A DNA stretch of 64,000 bases from Ruminiclostridium papyrosolvens DSM 2782 (lineage in GTDB: Bacteria > Bacillota > Clostridia > Acetivibrionales > DSM-1351), in the NCBI RefSeq assembly GCF_029318685.1, contig NZ_CP119677.1, positions 3,029,001 to 3,093,000 on the forward strand. Reading direction: 5' to 3'. Position numbers and translations under genes: made by a program. Each line of letters begins with the position of its first letter. Within the stretch, counting starts at the first letter, position 1. The notes beneath the pieces are model-generated. The model made no database searches. It saw nothing but the letters and a program-made list of their open reading frames with translations, and was not told the DNA's origin. Positions 15,188 through 24,289 of the stretch are shown in pieces.

Positions 15188-15808
15188 ATGTGTGGAAGAT
15201 ATGCTATTTTTACAGAGGAAGAAAATCAGGATTTAAGAAATATAGTTAATGATATTAATGAAAGACTTAAGGGAAAAGCTGCAACAATGAAAACAGGTGA
15301 GATTTTTCCCACTGATACCGTTCCTGTTATAACTGATATTTCTTCTAATGGCAAAAAATCAACTGATTTATTTAAGTGGGGGTTTCCCAATTTCAAGCAG
15401 TCCGGCGGGGTTATTATAAATGCCAGAAGTGAAACCGTTCATGAAAAACCCACCTTTAGAAACCTTCTGCAATCAGGACGATGCATTATTCCTGCAAGCG
15501 GCTTTTATGAATGGAGAAAAGCTGACGGTAAAAAAGAAAAGTATTTTATTCGCTCAGCATCAGGTAATGTAATATACATGGCCGGACTGTACAATAGGTT
15601 CATTGATAACATTGGAGATGTTAATAACAGATTTGTTATCCTTACTACCGATGCAAACGAGCAAATGTCATATGTACACGGCAGGATGCCCGTAATTTTA
15701 AGGCCGGAGGATTCTTCTGTATGGCTTGACTGCAAGAGTAACTATTTAATGGTTTCAAAGCTTTTTAAACCTTATGGTGAAAGTATTTTGTTAGATAAAA
15801 TTGGATAA
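15188..15808 (+). CDS. SOS response-associated peptidase (SRAP/YedK family)
   Basis: 206 residues starting MCGRYAIF. Cys2 becomes the N-terminal nucleophile after Met removal and forms a thiazolidine crosslink with abasic sites in single-stranded DNA. Further family motifs are present: NARSETVHEKPTFR, RCIIPASGFYEWR (catalytic Glu) and HGRMPVIL (catalytic His). ATG follows AAGGAGCAACATTTT. It is in the same direction as dinB, so lesion bypass and abasic-site protection are likely induced together. A strong terminator follows. Confidence 0.95.
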   Translation: MCGRYAIFTEEENQDLRNIVNDINERLKGKAATMKTGEIFPTDTVPVITDISSNGKKSTDLFKWGFPNFKQSGGVIINARSETVHEKPTFRNLLQSGRCIIPASGFYEWRKADGKKEKYFIRSASGNVIYMAGLYNRFIDNIGDVNNRFVILTTDANEQMSYVHGRMPVILRPEDSSVWLDCKSNYLMVSKLFKPYGESILLDKIG

Positions 15809-15818
15809 TGTATATAGC

Positions 15819-15854
15819 AAATAATGTGGCAAAGAAATCTTTACCACATTATTT
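15819..15854 (+). terminator. Terminator of the SOS unit
   Basis: AAATAATGTGG pairs with CCACATTATTT (11 bp) around a 14-nt loop, followed by TACTC; the T-rich 3' arm supplies the tract. Confidence 0.75.
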
Positions 15855-15907
15855 TACTCATCAACAATGTTTACGACAATATTTAGTGGGAAATTACTAA
15901 TTGTTGA

Positions 15908-18900
15908 TTATATTTGAACTGTAAAGAGTTTATAATCGGAAATGTTTCCGTATGCATCTTTTGCCCATGCATAATATGTTCCATTCGTATTTGTTGTCCA
16001 TGTTACTGTTGAGTTTACACTATTAGCAATATTATTCCATGAAGTAGGTATTGTTGCGTCAGAAGTAACCATCCAATATGAAACGCCCGAATAATTATCC
16101 GTGAATGATAATGTTACACAAACTGGCACAGTTGTTGTTTCTATATTTAAAACATTTACAGTAGGTGCTGTTTCATCGATTGCAGTCCAAGCATATACTC
16201 CGGTATAAAATGCTGATGCTGCTAACGCAACAGAATTCTCCGGGTAATAATAAACGCCCATGACTCTATAGAACGCGGAATCACCTATAAATTGTATATT
16301 CTTTGGAATGATGATTCTATTCGTGGTTGAGCCAAGACATGAACTAAATGCATAACTTTCAATTGTGGTTACTGTATATGGAATTGATATAAATTGCAAT
16401 TTCACACAATTATAAAATGAATATTTGGAGATTGTTGTTACAGAATAAGGTATTGTTATTGAAGTCAAACTCGAACAATTATAAAATGCATAGGAATCTA
16501 TATTTATTATAGAATTTGATAATGGTATAGACGTTATTTTTGTACATCCATAGAATGCTGAGTCACCAATTGATTTAACAGCATTAGTCATTTGTACAGA
16601 GGTTAATCCTGTACAGTTCTTAAATGCCGAAGCTCCAATGGACGTTATCGCCCCTTCAATACTTATTGATGTCAACCCTGTACACCCAGTAAACAGGTAA
16701 TCTGAGATTTTTTCTGTACCGTTTATTGTAATATTCCCATTTATTCCATAAAACGGTGAAGCGCTGCCTGAGTTTACGGATAGTGAACCATTTATTGTTA
16801 TATATCTTAAATTACTGCAATTGTTAAATGCGTAGCTATTTAACAAAGTAGATACTCCATTAAATTCAATGGACTGGAGATTTATACACCCGCTAAATGA
16901 ATATGTATCTATTGAAGTTACAGAAACCGGTATTGTTATTGTTGTCAACCCAGTACAATTAGTGAATGTATAAGAACCTATCAAGGTATTGGAACTTGGT
17001 AATGTTATCGACGTTATTCCTGTGCATCCATAAAAAGCATAATTATTTATAATGGTAACCGTACTTGGAATTGATATTGAGGTTATCCCCGAACAATTAT
17101 AAAATGCATAAGAACTTATATCTATTATAGAATTTGATAATTGTATTGACGTTATTTTTGTACATCCATAGAATGCTGAGTCACCAATCGATGTGACAGC
17201 ATTAGTCATTTGTACAGAGGTTAATCCTGTACAGTTCTTAAATGCTGAAGCTCCAATGGATACTATCGCCCCTTCAATACTTATCGATGTCAACCCTGTA
17301 CACCCAGTAAACAGGTAATCTGAGATTTTTTCTGTACCGTTTATTGTAATATTCCCATTTATTCCATAAAACGGTGAAGCACTGCCTGAGTTTACGGATA
17401 GTGAACCATTTATTGTTATATATCTTAAATTACTGCAATTGTTAAATGCGTAGCTATTTAACAAAGTAGATACTCCATTAAATTCAATGGACTGGAGATT
17501 TATACACCCGCTAAATGAATATGTATCTATTGAAGTTACAGAAACCGGTATTGTTATTGTTGTCAACCCAGTACAATTAGTGAATGCATAAGAACCTATC
17601 AAGGTAATGGAACTTGGTAATGTTATCGACGTTATTCCTGTGCATCCATAAAAAGCATAATTATTTATAATGGTAACCGTACTTGGAATTGATATTGAGG
17701 TTATCCCCGAACAATTATAAAACGCATAGGAACCTATATTTATTATAGAATTTGATAATGGTATAGACGTTATTTTTGTACATCCATAGAATGCTGAGTC
17801 ACCAATCGCTGTGACAGCATTAGTCATTTGTACGGAGGTTAATCCTGTACAGTTCTTAAATGACGAAGCTCCAATGGATGCTATCGACCCTTCAATACTT
17901 ATCGATGTCAACCCTGTACACCCAGTAAACAGGTAATCAGAAATGCTTCCTGTACCGTTTATTGTAATATTTCCACTTATTCCATAAAACGGTACAGCAC
18001 TACCTGAGTTTACGAACAACGAACCGTTTATTGTTAAATATCGAAGATTGCTGCAATTTTTAAATGCATAGCTATTTAACAAAGCAGATACTCCATTAAA
18101 TTCAATGGATTGAAGATTTAAGCACCCGCTGAATGAATATGTACCTATTGAAGTTACAGAAACAGGTATTGTTAGTGTTGTCAAACAGGTACAATTAGTG
18201 AATGCATAGGAACCTATCAAGGTAATGGAACTTGGTAATGTTATCGACGTTATTCCTGCACATCCATAAAAGGCATAGTCTCCAATTGACGTTACTGAAT
18301 CACAAATTGTAATTTTGCTTAGCATTGTACATCCATAAAAAGCATAAGACCCTATTTTTGTTATAGAACCTCCAATGTATACTGATTCCAAATTGGTACA
18401 ATCCTTAAATAGGTAGTTTGGTATTTGATCAGTACCGTTTATTGTAATATTTCCACTAAATCCAGAGAACGGTGCATAGGTAACATCTGTACCAGTTACT
18501 GAAATTTTCCCATTAATTGTAATAGAATTTAAACTGTTACAATTTTTAAAAATATAACTACTCAACACTGTAGAAGTTCCATTAAATTCAACTGATTGAA
18601 GACTTGTACATCCGTTGAACACATATGTACTTATTGATGTTACAGAACTAGGTATTGTTACTGTTGTCAAACCCGTACAATTAGCAAATGCGTAGGAACT
18701 TATTGATGTAATGGAATTTGGTAACGTAATTGACGTAATACCTGTACATCCATAGAAAACATAATTATTTATAATTGTAATAGTACTTGGGATTACTATT
18801 TTCGAAGTTATACCTGAGCATCCATAGAAAGCATAGGACCCTAAACTTGCAACTGAATCCGGAAGCGATATTGAGGTTATTCTAGAGCAATTATAAAAGG

Positions 18901-20230
18901 CTTTATTACCTATTGTAGTAACTGTAGACGGAAGATTTATATATGAGAGATTTGTACATCCATAAAATGCGGAAGCACCAATTGTTGCGACTGCGGATAT
19001 TTCTACGGAAGTTAAACCCGTGCACCCATAGAATGCAGAAGACCCTATTGCTGATATAGAACCTTCAATGCTGACTGATGTCAAGCTAGTACAATCCTTA
19101 AATAGGTAATTTGGTATTTTGCCGGTACCATTTATTGTAAGATACCCAATAAAACCTGAGAACGGGGTATATGTAGCATCCGTACCAGTTACGGAAAGAG
19201 TACCGTTTATTGTAATAGTGTTTAATTTATTGCAGCCTTTAAAAATATAGCTATTTAACGCTGTGGAAGTTCCGTTAAATTCAACCGACTGAAGACTTGT
19301 ACATCCGTTAAACACATACGAACCTATTGAGGTTACGGAACTGGGTATTGTTATTGTTGTCAGGCCCGTACAATTAGTAAATGCATACGAACCTATTGAG
19401 GTTACCAAACTGGGTATTGTTATTGTTGTCAGGCTCGTGCAATTAGTAAATGCATACGAACCTATTGAGGTAATTGAGTCGGGCAAAGTTACAGACCGTA
19501 TTTGTGAGCATCCGTAGAAAATATAGCTATTTATGACTTTAATAGTACTTGGAATCACTATTTTGGAAGTTATTCCTGAGCATCCATAAAAAGCATAGGA
19601 CCCTAAACTTGTAACTGAATTAGGAATCGATATTGAGGTTATTCTAGAGCAATTATAAAAGGCATTATTACCTATTGTATTAACTGTAGACGGAAGATTT
19701 ATATATGAGAGATTTGTGCATCCATAAAATGCAGAAGACCCTATTGATGTAACAGTACTGGGTATATCTACCGAAGTTATTCCAGTACATTGATAGAATG
19801 CACTAGAACCTATACTAGTTACAGTGTTACCTAAAGATACATAGTTTAATGCAGATAATTTATAGAATGCACTGCTATTTATTGTCTTTACGGTACTCGG
19901 TATTACTATGCCAGATACATTAGCCTTTGCTGTAGAGTTGGATATTACTGGATATGATGAACTAGCTCCGCCAACACTAATAACAGTATATCCTGCAACA
20001 GTAGTTGGAACAGTAACAGTTCCTCTAAGAGTGGAAGTTGTACAATAAACATTTGTGGCGTAACCATTTGAAAGTGTATATACCCAGGTCCCATCAGTAC
20101 CTCCAGTCTGAATTGTAGTAGATGCTGCATTTGCAGTGTCTGGGCAGATACTTGAACCTATCAGCAATAACATTACAATTATTGCTGATATCCACCATTT
20201 TGAAATCACCTTCTTAAATATAGCCTTCAT
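15908..20230 (-). CDS. BspA-like leucine-rich-repeat secreted protein
   Basis: 1440 residues. Signal peptide (KWWISAIIVMLLLIGSS, cleavage near TANA-A). From about residue 100 to 1340 there are dozens of LRR_5 / TpLRR repeats of about 23 residues of the form I-x-x-x-A-F-x-x-C-x-x-L-x-x-I-x-I-P. The C-terminal 80 residues look Ig-like (VTLSFTDNYSGVSYWMV, GTYYAWAKDAYGNISDYKLF). No LPxTG, SLH or dockerin is present, so it is secreted or held non-covalently. BspA relatives bind host or matrix proteins, but the ligand here is unknown. Residues coded by 16450-18270 form three 206-residue tandem copies. Its promoter is at 20272-20300; it appears monocistronic. Confidence 0.9.
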   Translation of the reverse strand: MKAIFKKVISKWWISAIIVMLLLIGSSICPDTANAASTTIQTGGTDGTWVYTLSNGYATNVYCTTSTLRGTVTVPTTVAGYTVISVGGASSSYPVISNSTAKANVSGIVIPSTVKTINSSAFYKLSALNYVSLGNTVTSIGSSAFYQCTGITSVDIPSTVTSIGSSAFYGCTNLSYINLPSTVNTIGNNAFYNCSRITSISIPNSVTSLGSYAFYGCSGITSKIVIPSTIKVINSYIFYGCSQIRSVTLPDSITSIGSYAFTNCTSLTTITIPSLVTSIGSYAFTNCTGLTTITIPSSVTSIGSYVFNGCTSLQSVEFNGTSTALNSYIFKGCNKLNTITINGTLSVTGTDATYTPFSGFIGYLTINGTGKIPNYLFKDCTSLTSVSIEGSISAIGSSAFYGCTGLTSVEISAVATIGASAFYGCTNLSYINLPSTVTTIGNKAFYNCSRITSISLPDSVASLGSYAFYGCSGITSKIVIPSTITIINNYVFYGCTGITSITLPNSITSISSYAFANCTGLTTVTIPSSVTSISTYVFNGCTSLQSVEFNGTSTVLSSYIFKNCNSLNSITINGKISVTGTDVTYAPFSGFSGNITINGTDQIPNYLFKDCTNLESVYIGGSITKIGSYAFYGCTMLSKITICDSVTSIGDYAFYGCAGITSITLPSSITLIGSYAFTNCTCLTTLTIPVSVTSIGTYSFSGCLNLQSIEFNGVSALLNSYAFKNCSNLRYLTINGSLFVNSGSAVPFYGISGNITINGTGSISDYLFTGCTGLTSISIEGSIASIGASSFKNCTGLTSVQMTNAVTAIGDSAFYGCTKITSIPLSNSIINIGSYAFYNCSGITSISIPSTVTIINNYAFYGCTGITSITLPSSITLIGSYAFTNCTGLTTITIPVSVTSIDTYSFSGCINLQSIEFNGVSTLLNSYAFNNCSNLRYITINGSLSVNSGSASPFYGINGNITINGTEKISDYLFTGCTGLTSISIEGAIVSIGASAFKNCTGLTSVQMTNAVTSIGDSAFYGCTKITSIQLSNSIIDISSYAFYNCSGITSISIPSTVTIINNYAFYGCTGITSITLPSSNTLIGSYTFTNCTGLTTITIPVSVTSIDTYSFSGCINLQSIEFNGVSTLLNSYAFNNCSNLRYITINGSLSVNSGSASPFYGINGNITINGTEKISDYLFTGCTGLTSISIEGAITSIGASAFKNCTGLTSVQMTNAVKSIGDSAFYGCTKITSIPLSNSIINIDSYAFYNCSSLTSITIPYSVTTISKYSFYNCVKLQFISIPYTVTTIESYAFSSCLGSTTNRIIIPKNIQFIGDSAFYRVMGVYYYPENSVALAASAFYTGVYAWTAIDETAPTVNVLNIETTTVPVCVTLSFTDNYSGVSYWMVTSDATIPTSWNNIANSVNSTVTWTTNTNGTYYAWAKDAYGNISDYKLFTVQI
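16450..18270 (-). repeat. Three tandem 618-bp repeats inside the LRR gene
   Basis: The same words recur at exact 618-bp steps: GGAACTTGGTAATG at 16991, 17609 and 18227; TTAATCCTGTACAGTTCT at 16603, 17221 and 17839. The two copies nearest the 3' end of the gene are almost identical. 618 bp is 206 codons, so the reading frame is kept. Two older, diverged copies of a related module lie upstream in the gene (about 18290-19720). Outer boundaries are approximate. Confidence 0.85.
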
Positions 20231-20271
20231 AGATTTCCTTCCATTTTATTGTATTTTTTGTATTTATTTAC

Positions 20272-20300
20272 ATTATAATATATTTTCTTTATTTTTGTAA
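20272..20300 (-). promoter_or_regulatory. Promoter of the LRR protein gene
   Basis: Minus-strand -35 TTACAA (20295-20300), 17-bp spacer, -10 TATAAT (20272-20277), about 40 bp before the start codon. Confidence 0.55.
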
Positions 20301-20371
20301 TAAATAGTTTAGAAGGAAAAGTATAATGAAAAACCTTGAAAGTGCTTTTGAAAAATATTAATCCCTACATA

Positions 20372-21325
20372 CTAAGTTTTAAATTCATCCAACCTGCAAA
20401 AGTTTTTTAAATAAATGATTTTATCAATGGCAACTCTGGCTTTCCACCAATTTTCACTTATGGCGAATTCCTTTGAAAATCTCTCATTGTTTTCAAACCA
20501 GCTCCATGTAATATTCCAAACGCCATACTGAGGCCTTGTATCAATTAGGTAATCAAGCTCTTTTGCTATAATATCCTTATTATCCTCATAAAAGATACTT
20601 TCAGGAGAATTTATATAATCTGAAGGTCTTCTGGTATAATAAAGCCATTTAGAGGTATCTCTTTCTATAGAATTATATACAAGCTTTTTTATTTTTTCTG
20701 TAAGGGATTTATGGTCAAATTGTAACGCCAGCCCTGTTTTTTCCAAAGTGTCAAGTAACACACAGTAACCCCCTATTCCCATTTCTCCATAATTGTCCGC
20801 TGTGCTGAGCTTGCCGATTATAAAGTCAGAAATCCTTAGAGCCTTATTGGATATTTCAGAGTCTTTATCTGCATTCAATAATATGAAACCTGCAATTTCA
20901 GCGGATAGTCCAATGCCTTCGAAAGCATTGGCTTCCATGCTGTATGTCCACCAAGGTGCATGGGCGTGGTCGTCATTGGACGGGATATTAAAATACCACC
21001 CGTTTTCAGAAAAATAAGCATCACTTCCCAGAAACTTAAATATTCCCTGTATTATCGGATGCTGCTTATCATTAAATCCAATTTCTTTTAAAATATTTAT
21101 TGCCTTTAAGGTTGTATACGGTGATGAATTTGGATTCCAGCTGTCTGCTTCAAGAGCATGACCAAATCCGCCATCGTCATTTTGATAAAACTCCAGAGCA
21201 GAAAGCACTGCCTCCTTACTGCCGTTTTCAAAGTAATACTGCCAAATTGCCAATTCAATAGTTCTTGCATTACGATATATCCATGACTTAATCTCTGTGT
21301 AGTCTTTTAATGTAAGTTTTTTCAT
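20372..21325 (-). CDS. Alpha/alpha-toroid protein (prenyltransferase / squalene-oxidase repeat fold), function unknown
   Basis: 317 residues. FYQNDDGGFGHALEAD matches the repeat of the terpenoid cyclase/prenyltransferase (alpha/alpha)6 toroid fold, and a weaker NGWYFNIPSNDDHAHAPWWT follows. The catalytic DxDD of squalene cyclases is not seen, so no cyclase activity is claimed; such proteins in clostridia remain uncharacterised. It starts after GAGGTGATATT. It lies about 33 bp downstream of the VOC gene, possibly in one transcript with it. Confidence 0.65.
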   Translation of the reverse strand: MKKLTLKDYTEIKSWIYRNARTIELAIWQYYFENGSKEAVLSALEFYQNDDGGFGHALEADSWNPNSSPYTTLKAINILKEIGFNDKQHPIIQGIFKFLGSDAYFSENGWYFNIPSNDDHAHAPWWTYSMEANAFEGIGLSAEIAGFILLNADKDSEISNKALRISDFIIGKLSTADNYGEMGIGGYCVLLDTLEKTGLALQFDHKSLTEKIKKLVYNSIERDTSKWLYYTRRPSDYINSPESIFYEDNKDIIAKELDYLIDTRPQYGVWNITWSWFENNERFSKEFAISENWWKARVAIDKIIYLKNFCRLDEFKT

Positions 21326-21358
21326 AATATCACCTCTCGAATATTTTATAACAAAGTA

Positions 21359-21745
21359 TTATATGAACAGGCACCACCATACACCGTACTTATCTATCAG
21401 TTCTACACCACATGGACTGAAAAACAGTTCACCAAAAGGAGTAATAATTTCACTACCATCTTGCAAGATTTCATATGCTTTACGTACCCGATTATCTTCA
21501 CCTGCTCCAAATTGAATACAAAACTGCATGGTATTGCCAGTAAGCCTTTTGTTTCCTCCGGCACGAGTAGTGTCATTAGCTTCACCAACTGCAATGGCTT
21601 GTCCGCAAACGTCAAGTTCTCTATGGATAACTATACCATTTTCGTCTACGTCCTGATAACCTATATTTGCATCAAACGCCTTCTTGTATAACTCGAAAGC
21701 CTCATCACTTCCCTTGACATAAATTTGAAGTATTGCTCTAAACAT
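21359..21745 (-). CDS. VOC superfamily (PhnB/glyoxalase-like) protein
   Basis: 128 residues with the beta-alpha-beta-beta-beta pattern of the vicinal oxygen chelate fold: VKGSDEAFELYKKAFDANIG near the start, MQFCIQF, and a C-terminal PFGELFFSPCGVELIDKYGVWW typical of PhnB-like members. Reaction unknown: families include isomerases, dioxygenases and antibiotic-binding proteins. The start follows GGGGAGGGTTATAT. It is downstream of the AraC regulator in the same direction. Confidence 0.85.
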   Translation of the reverse strand: MFRAILQIYVKGSDEAFELYKKAFDANIGYQDVDENGIVIHRELDVCGQAIAVGEANDTTRAGGNKRLTGNTMQFCIQFGAGEDNRVRKAYEILQDGSEIITPFGELFFSPCGVELIDKYGVWWCLFI

Positions 21746-21856
21746 ATATAACCCTCCCCAGTGTATTTTACACTTTTTACCTGATACTCAAGTACTTAAT
21801 ATTAAGTTTTTATATAATATCATTTTCAGTTTTTGTTGTATTGTAAAAATCCGACA

Positions 21857-22696
21857 TCATCTGTTTTTATATGCAAATATTCGTGCATCTGCAGTAGATA
21901 AGGTGTGATATTTTTTGAAATCATTAAGTAAATGCGATTGGTCTGTATACCCATATTTGCAGACACTATCGTGAATATTTAAATTTGTATTATATAAAAT
22001 ATCCTGCCAAAGGTATTGGTAACGAACAAGACCTGAAAGCTTTTTTGGGGAAACCCCTATATTCTCTAAAAACAACCTTTCAAGCTGTCTTTGACTTACT
22101 GCCGTGAAACCGGCAAGTTCCGAAATATTGGCTGTACCTTTAGATTTTAAAATTTTATATACAGAATTCATTATATTATTGTTCTGTTTGTCATGGTTTA
22201 TCTTCTTAATTAGGTATTGTTGAACCCTATCCGCTCTATCATGAAATAATTGATTTCTAATCAGTATATCATACAAGTCTCGCTTAAAGTTTTTAAAGTA
22301 GTCCTCAACTTCAACGAATGAATTAAGAACATGTTTCATGGATTTATCAGAAAATAATGGTACAGCCCAACAATAAAATCTAATGGCAAAGCAAGACATT
22401 GAGGATGAAACATTTTTTGTCTTATCTATAAATGTAGTATCACTTAGCCCTGCAAAAAAACCATCCAACTCATTTTTATCAGTATTAATGTTGAATATTA
22501 TATCCATGCATGTATCAGGTATTACAAGCTTGTCTTTTATTTTGATTGACGTAATATCTGAGTAAGGCTTCCGGGTACCCCAAAAACAACATATGTAGGG
22601 TTTTAGTGCTTCACATGGCTGAATTTCAGTATAATATTCGTCATATAAAAACGGCTGTGCAGTAATTGGTCGATAAATATTATTTAATTTAAACAT
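21857..22696 (-). CDS. AraC family transcriptional regulator
   Basis: 279 residues. The N-terminal sensing part begins with a DUF6597-like region (YTEIQPCEALKPYICCFWG); the C-terminal 100 residues hold two helix-turn-helix units of AraC type (NISELAGFTAVSQRQLERLF; IHDSVCKYGYTDQSHLLNDF). The ligand is unknown. Its likely targets are itself and the downstream VOC and toroid genes; this is context only. ATG follows AGGATTAGTAA, a modest ribosome binding site. Confidence 0.88.
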   Translation of the reverse strand: MFKLNNIYRPITAQPFLYDEYYTEIQPCEALKPYICCFWGTRKPYSDITSIKIKDKLVIPDTCMDIIFNINTDKNELDGFFAGLSDTTFIDKTKNVSSSMSCFAIRFYCWAVPLFSDKSMKHVLNSFVEVEDYFKNFKRDLYDILIRNQLFHDRADRVQQYLIKKINHDKQNNNIMNSVYKILKSKGTANISELAGFTAVSQRQLERLFLENIGVSPKKLSGLVRYQYLWQDILYNTNLNIHDSVCKYGYTDQSHLLNDFKKYHTLSTADARIFAYKNR

Positions 22697-22805
22697 TTAC
22701 TAATCCTTATATGTCTATTTATAGGTAGGTAAGATTACGCGGCAAATTTCTCCAAGATGTTAATCATATTATTACTTGTACAATGCCAAAAGTCAATATG
22801 GGCAA

Positions 22806-22846
22806 AAAACCAAGGGTTTCAGCTATTAGCTGAAACCCTTGGTTTT
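22806..22846 (-). terminator. Strong terminator after the dockerin-bearing hydrolase gene
   Basis: A perfect 19-bp stem (AAAACCAAGGGTTTCAGCT and its complement) with a 3-nt loop, followed by TTTTTT on the minus strand. It lies 26 bp after the stop codon. Confidence 0.93.
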
Positions 22847-22871
22847 ATATCAGAGGTTTACAATAGTACTT

Positions 22872-23780
22872 TTATTTGTAAGGTAAGGTTTTTACGATAC
22901 CTAACAAATACTGCTTCATAATTGCAAAATCGATTGAATCTACAGTGTTATCATCATTGAGATCCAATACTTTAGTATATGTACGTTCAGAATTCAACAA
23001 ATACATTTTAAACGCCAAGACATCCAATGAATCAACACTTCCGTCATTGTTATAATCCCCATATTTTATTTCAGGAGCACTAGTACCGAAAAAGTTAACT
23101 TTTTGCATTTCAGCCCACATAGCTTTTGCTGTTGCTACGCTTCCGGCTGTAGTAGGATGTATACCGTCAGATAGTGTATACTCTGATAAATGTCCGTCCC
23201 AGGTTGGTCTTATATCAAAGAAATATGTTTCCGGCTTTACTGCTGCGTTAGCTACTGTAGATTGCATTATAGGTCTTAACGCATCCAATTTTCCCTTTAA
23301 CCCATTGAGATCTCCGTTTGGATTAGGATAGAATAAATAAAATACTTTAACAACGCCGTCACCTTTCATTTGTTTCAATAGATTAGTAACTGCATCTGTT
23401 GCATTCTTAATAAAAGGTGTGCTTTCATTATATGGTGCAGGAGTCCAACCTTGCAGACAATCGTTCCCGCCACCATCCATTATTACATACTTAACTTTAC
23501 CGGAACTAATACCATTTGCGTACTGAGAAGGAATTCCATTATTTGCTAGTGTTGCTCCAGATACCGGATTGTTTCTAAATCTATCATTTGCACCTAAAAC
23601 ACCAGCATTTCTAGCTTCATTTTCCAAGGCTCTGACAATTTCACCGGACAAGGCAAAATAAGAATCGCCAATAATCATAACATCGCTTCCATTGATTTGA
23701 GGGGTTGCAGCAAAAATAGTTGCTGGTGCAAAACTTGTCAGAATAATAGCCATGATGATAGAAAATAAGAGTTTTTTCAT
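22872..23780 (-). CDS. SGNH/GDSL hydrolase with type I dockerin (cellulosomal esterase)
   Basis: About 302 residues. Signal peptide (MKKLLFSIIMAIILTSF...IFA). The SGNH catalytic domain has MIIGDSYFALSG (Ser block I), DGGGNDCL (Asn block III) and DGIHPT (Asp/His block V). A type I dockerin fills the last 65 residues with two calcium-binding repeats, GDYNNDGSVDSLDVLAFKMY and DLNDDNTVDSIDFAIMKQYL. The dockerin would attach the enzyme to scaffoldin cohesins, which makes a plant-polysaccharide esterase the most probable role; the exact ester is unknown. ATG at 23780 follows TTGGAGG; the ORF extends 5 codons upstream through that site. Confidence 0.93.
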   Translation of the reverse strand: MKKLLFSIIMAIILTSFAPATIFAATPQINGSDVMIIGDSYFALSGEIVRALENEARNAGVLGANDRFRNNPVSGATLANNGIPSQYANGISSGKVKYVIMDGGGNDCLQGWTPAPYNESTPFIKNATDAVTNLLKQMKGDGVVKVFYLFYPNPNGDLNGLKGKLDALRPIMQSTVANAAVKPETYFFDIRPTWDGHLSEYTLSDGIHPTTAGSVATAKAMWAEMQKVNFFGTSAPEIKYGDYNNDGSVDSLDVLAFKMYLLNSERTYTKVLDLNDDNTVDSIDFAIMKQYLLGIVKTLPYK

Positions 23781-24289
23781 GATTTTTACCTCCAAAAAAT
23801 TTTTTTATAGATGAATTCACTTTTATTCTAAAATTTTTATTGTGAGGTTTTTATAATTTATATAAATACATTCTGGGAATTCATTTTATTACATTATATT
23901 ACAAATTAATGATTATATAAAGAAAATATTGTAAGAATATACAAATTGATTCTACGGCAATAACTGATCGCATTTTAGGAAATAATTTACTTTTTATGTA
24001 AATTTAAGTTATAATTAATTGAAGTAAAATTTACAGACTTGAAAGTCCTATGTAATTCTATGGCAAGTTATGGTAAAAACAAAAAATTATATACCGTTCA
24101 CCTGAAATATGCAGTTAAACAGAAAGGTGGTGGTCTTTATGAACAATGATTATTTAATTCTTTCAGAGTAAAGCGGTATATGCTATATTATTAAATCAGT
24201 TATTCGCCTATAGTTTTACATTTTCAGGACAGGTCTAACATCTTTCATGGCATTAATTGCTAATCTCAAAAATTTCAGGAGGGTAATAC
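23781..24289. promoter_or_regulatory. 509-bp AT-rich intergenic region between two divergent secreted-protein genes
   Basis: Apart from likely promoters this contains no long ORF. On the plus strand TTTACT (23986-23991) and TATAAT (24010-24015) with an 18-bp spacer could start a leader of about 270 nt for the gene at 24290. In that leader a 10-codon ORF with a GGTGGTGG site starts at 24139 and ends in TAA. No known riboswitch consensus was recognised. Confidence 0.4.

Noticed and set aside
16450-18270. CRISPR array or mobile element as the cause of the repeats
   Set aside because: The repeats are 618 bp, in frame and coding; there are no short direct repeats with unique spacers, transposase or terminal inverted repeats.
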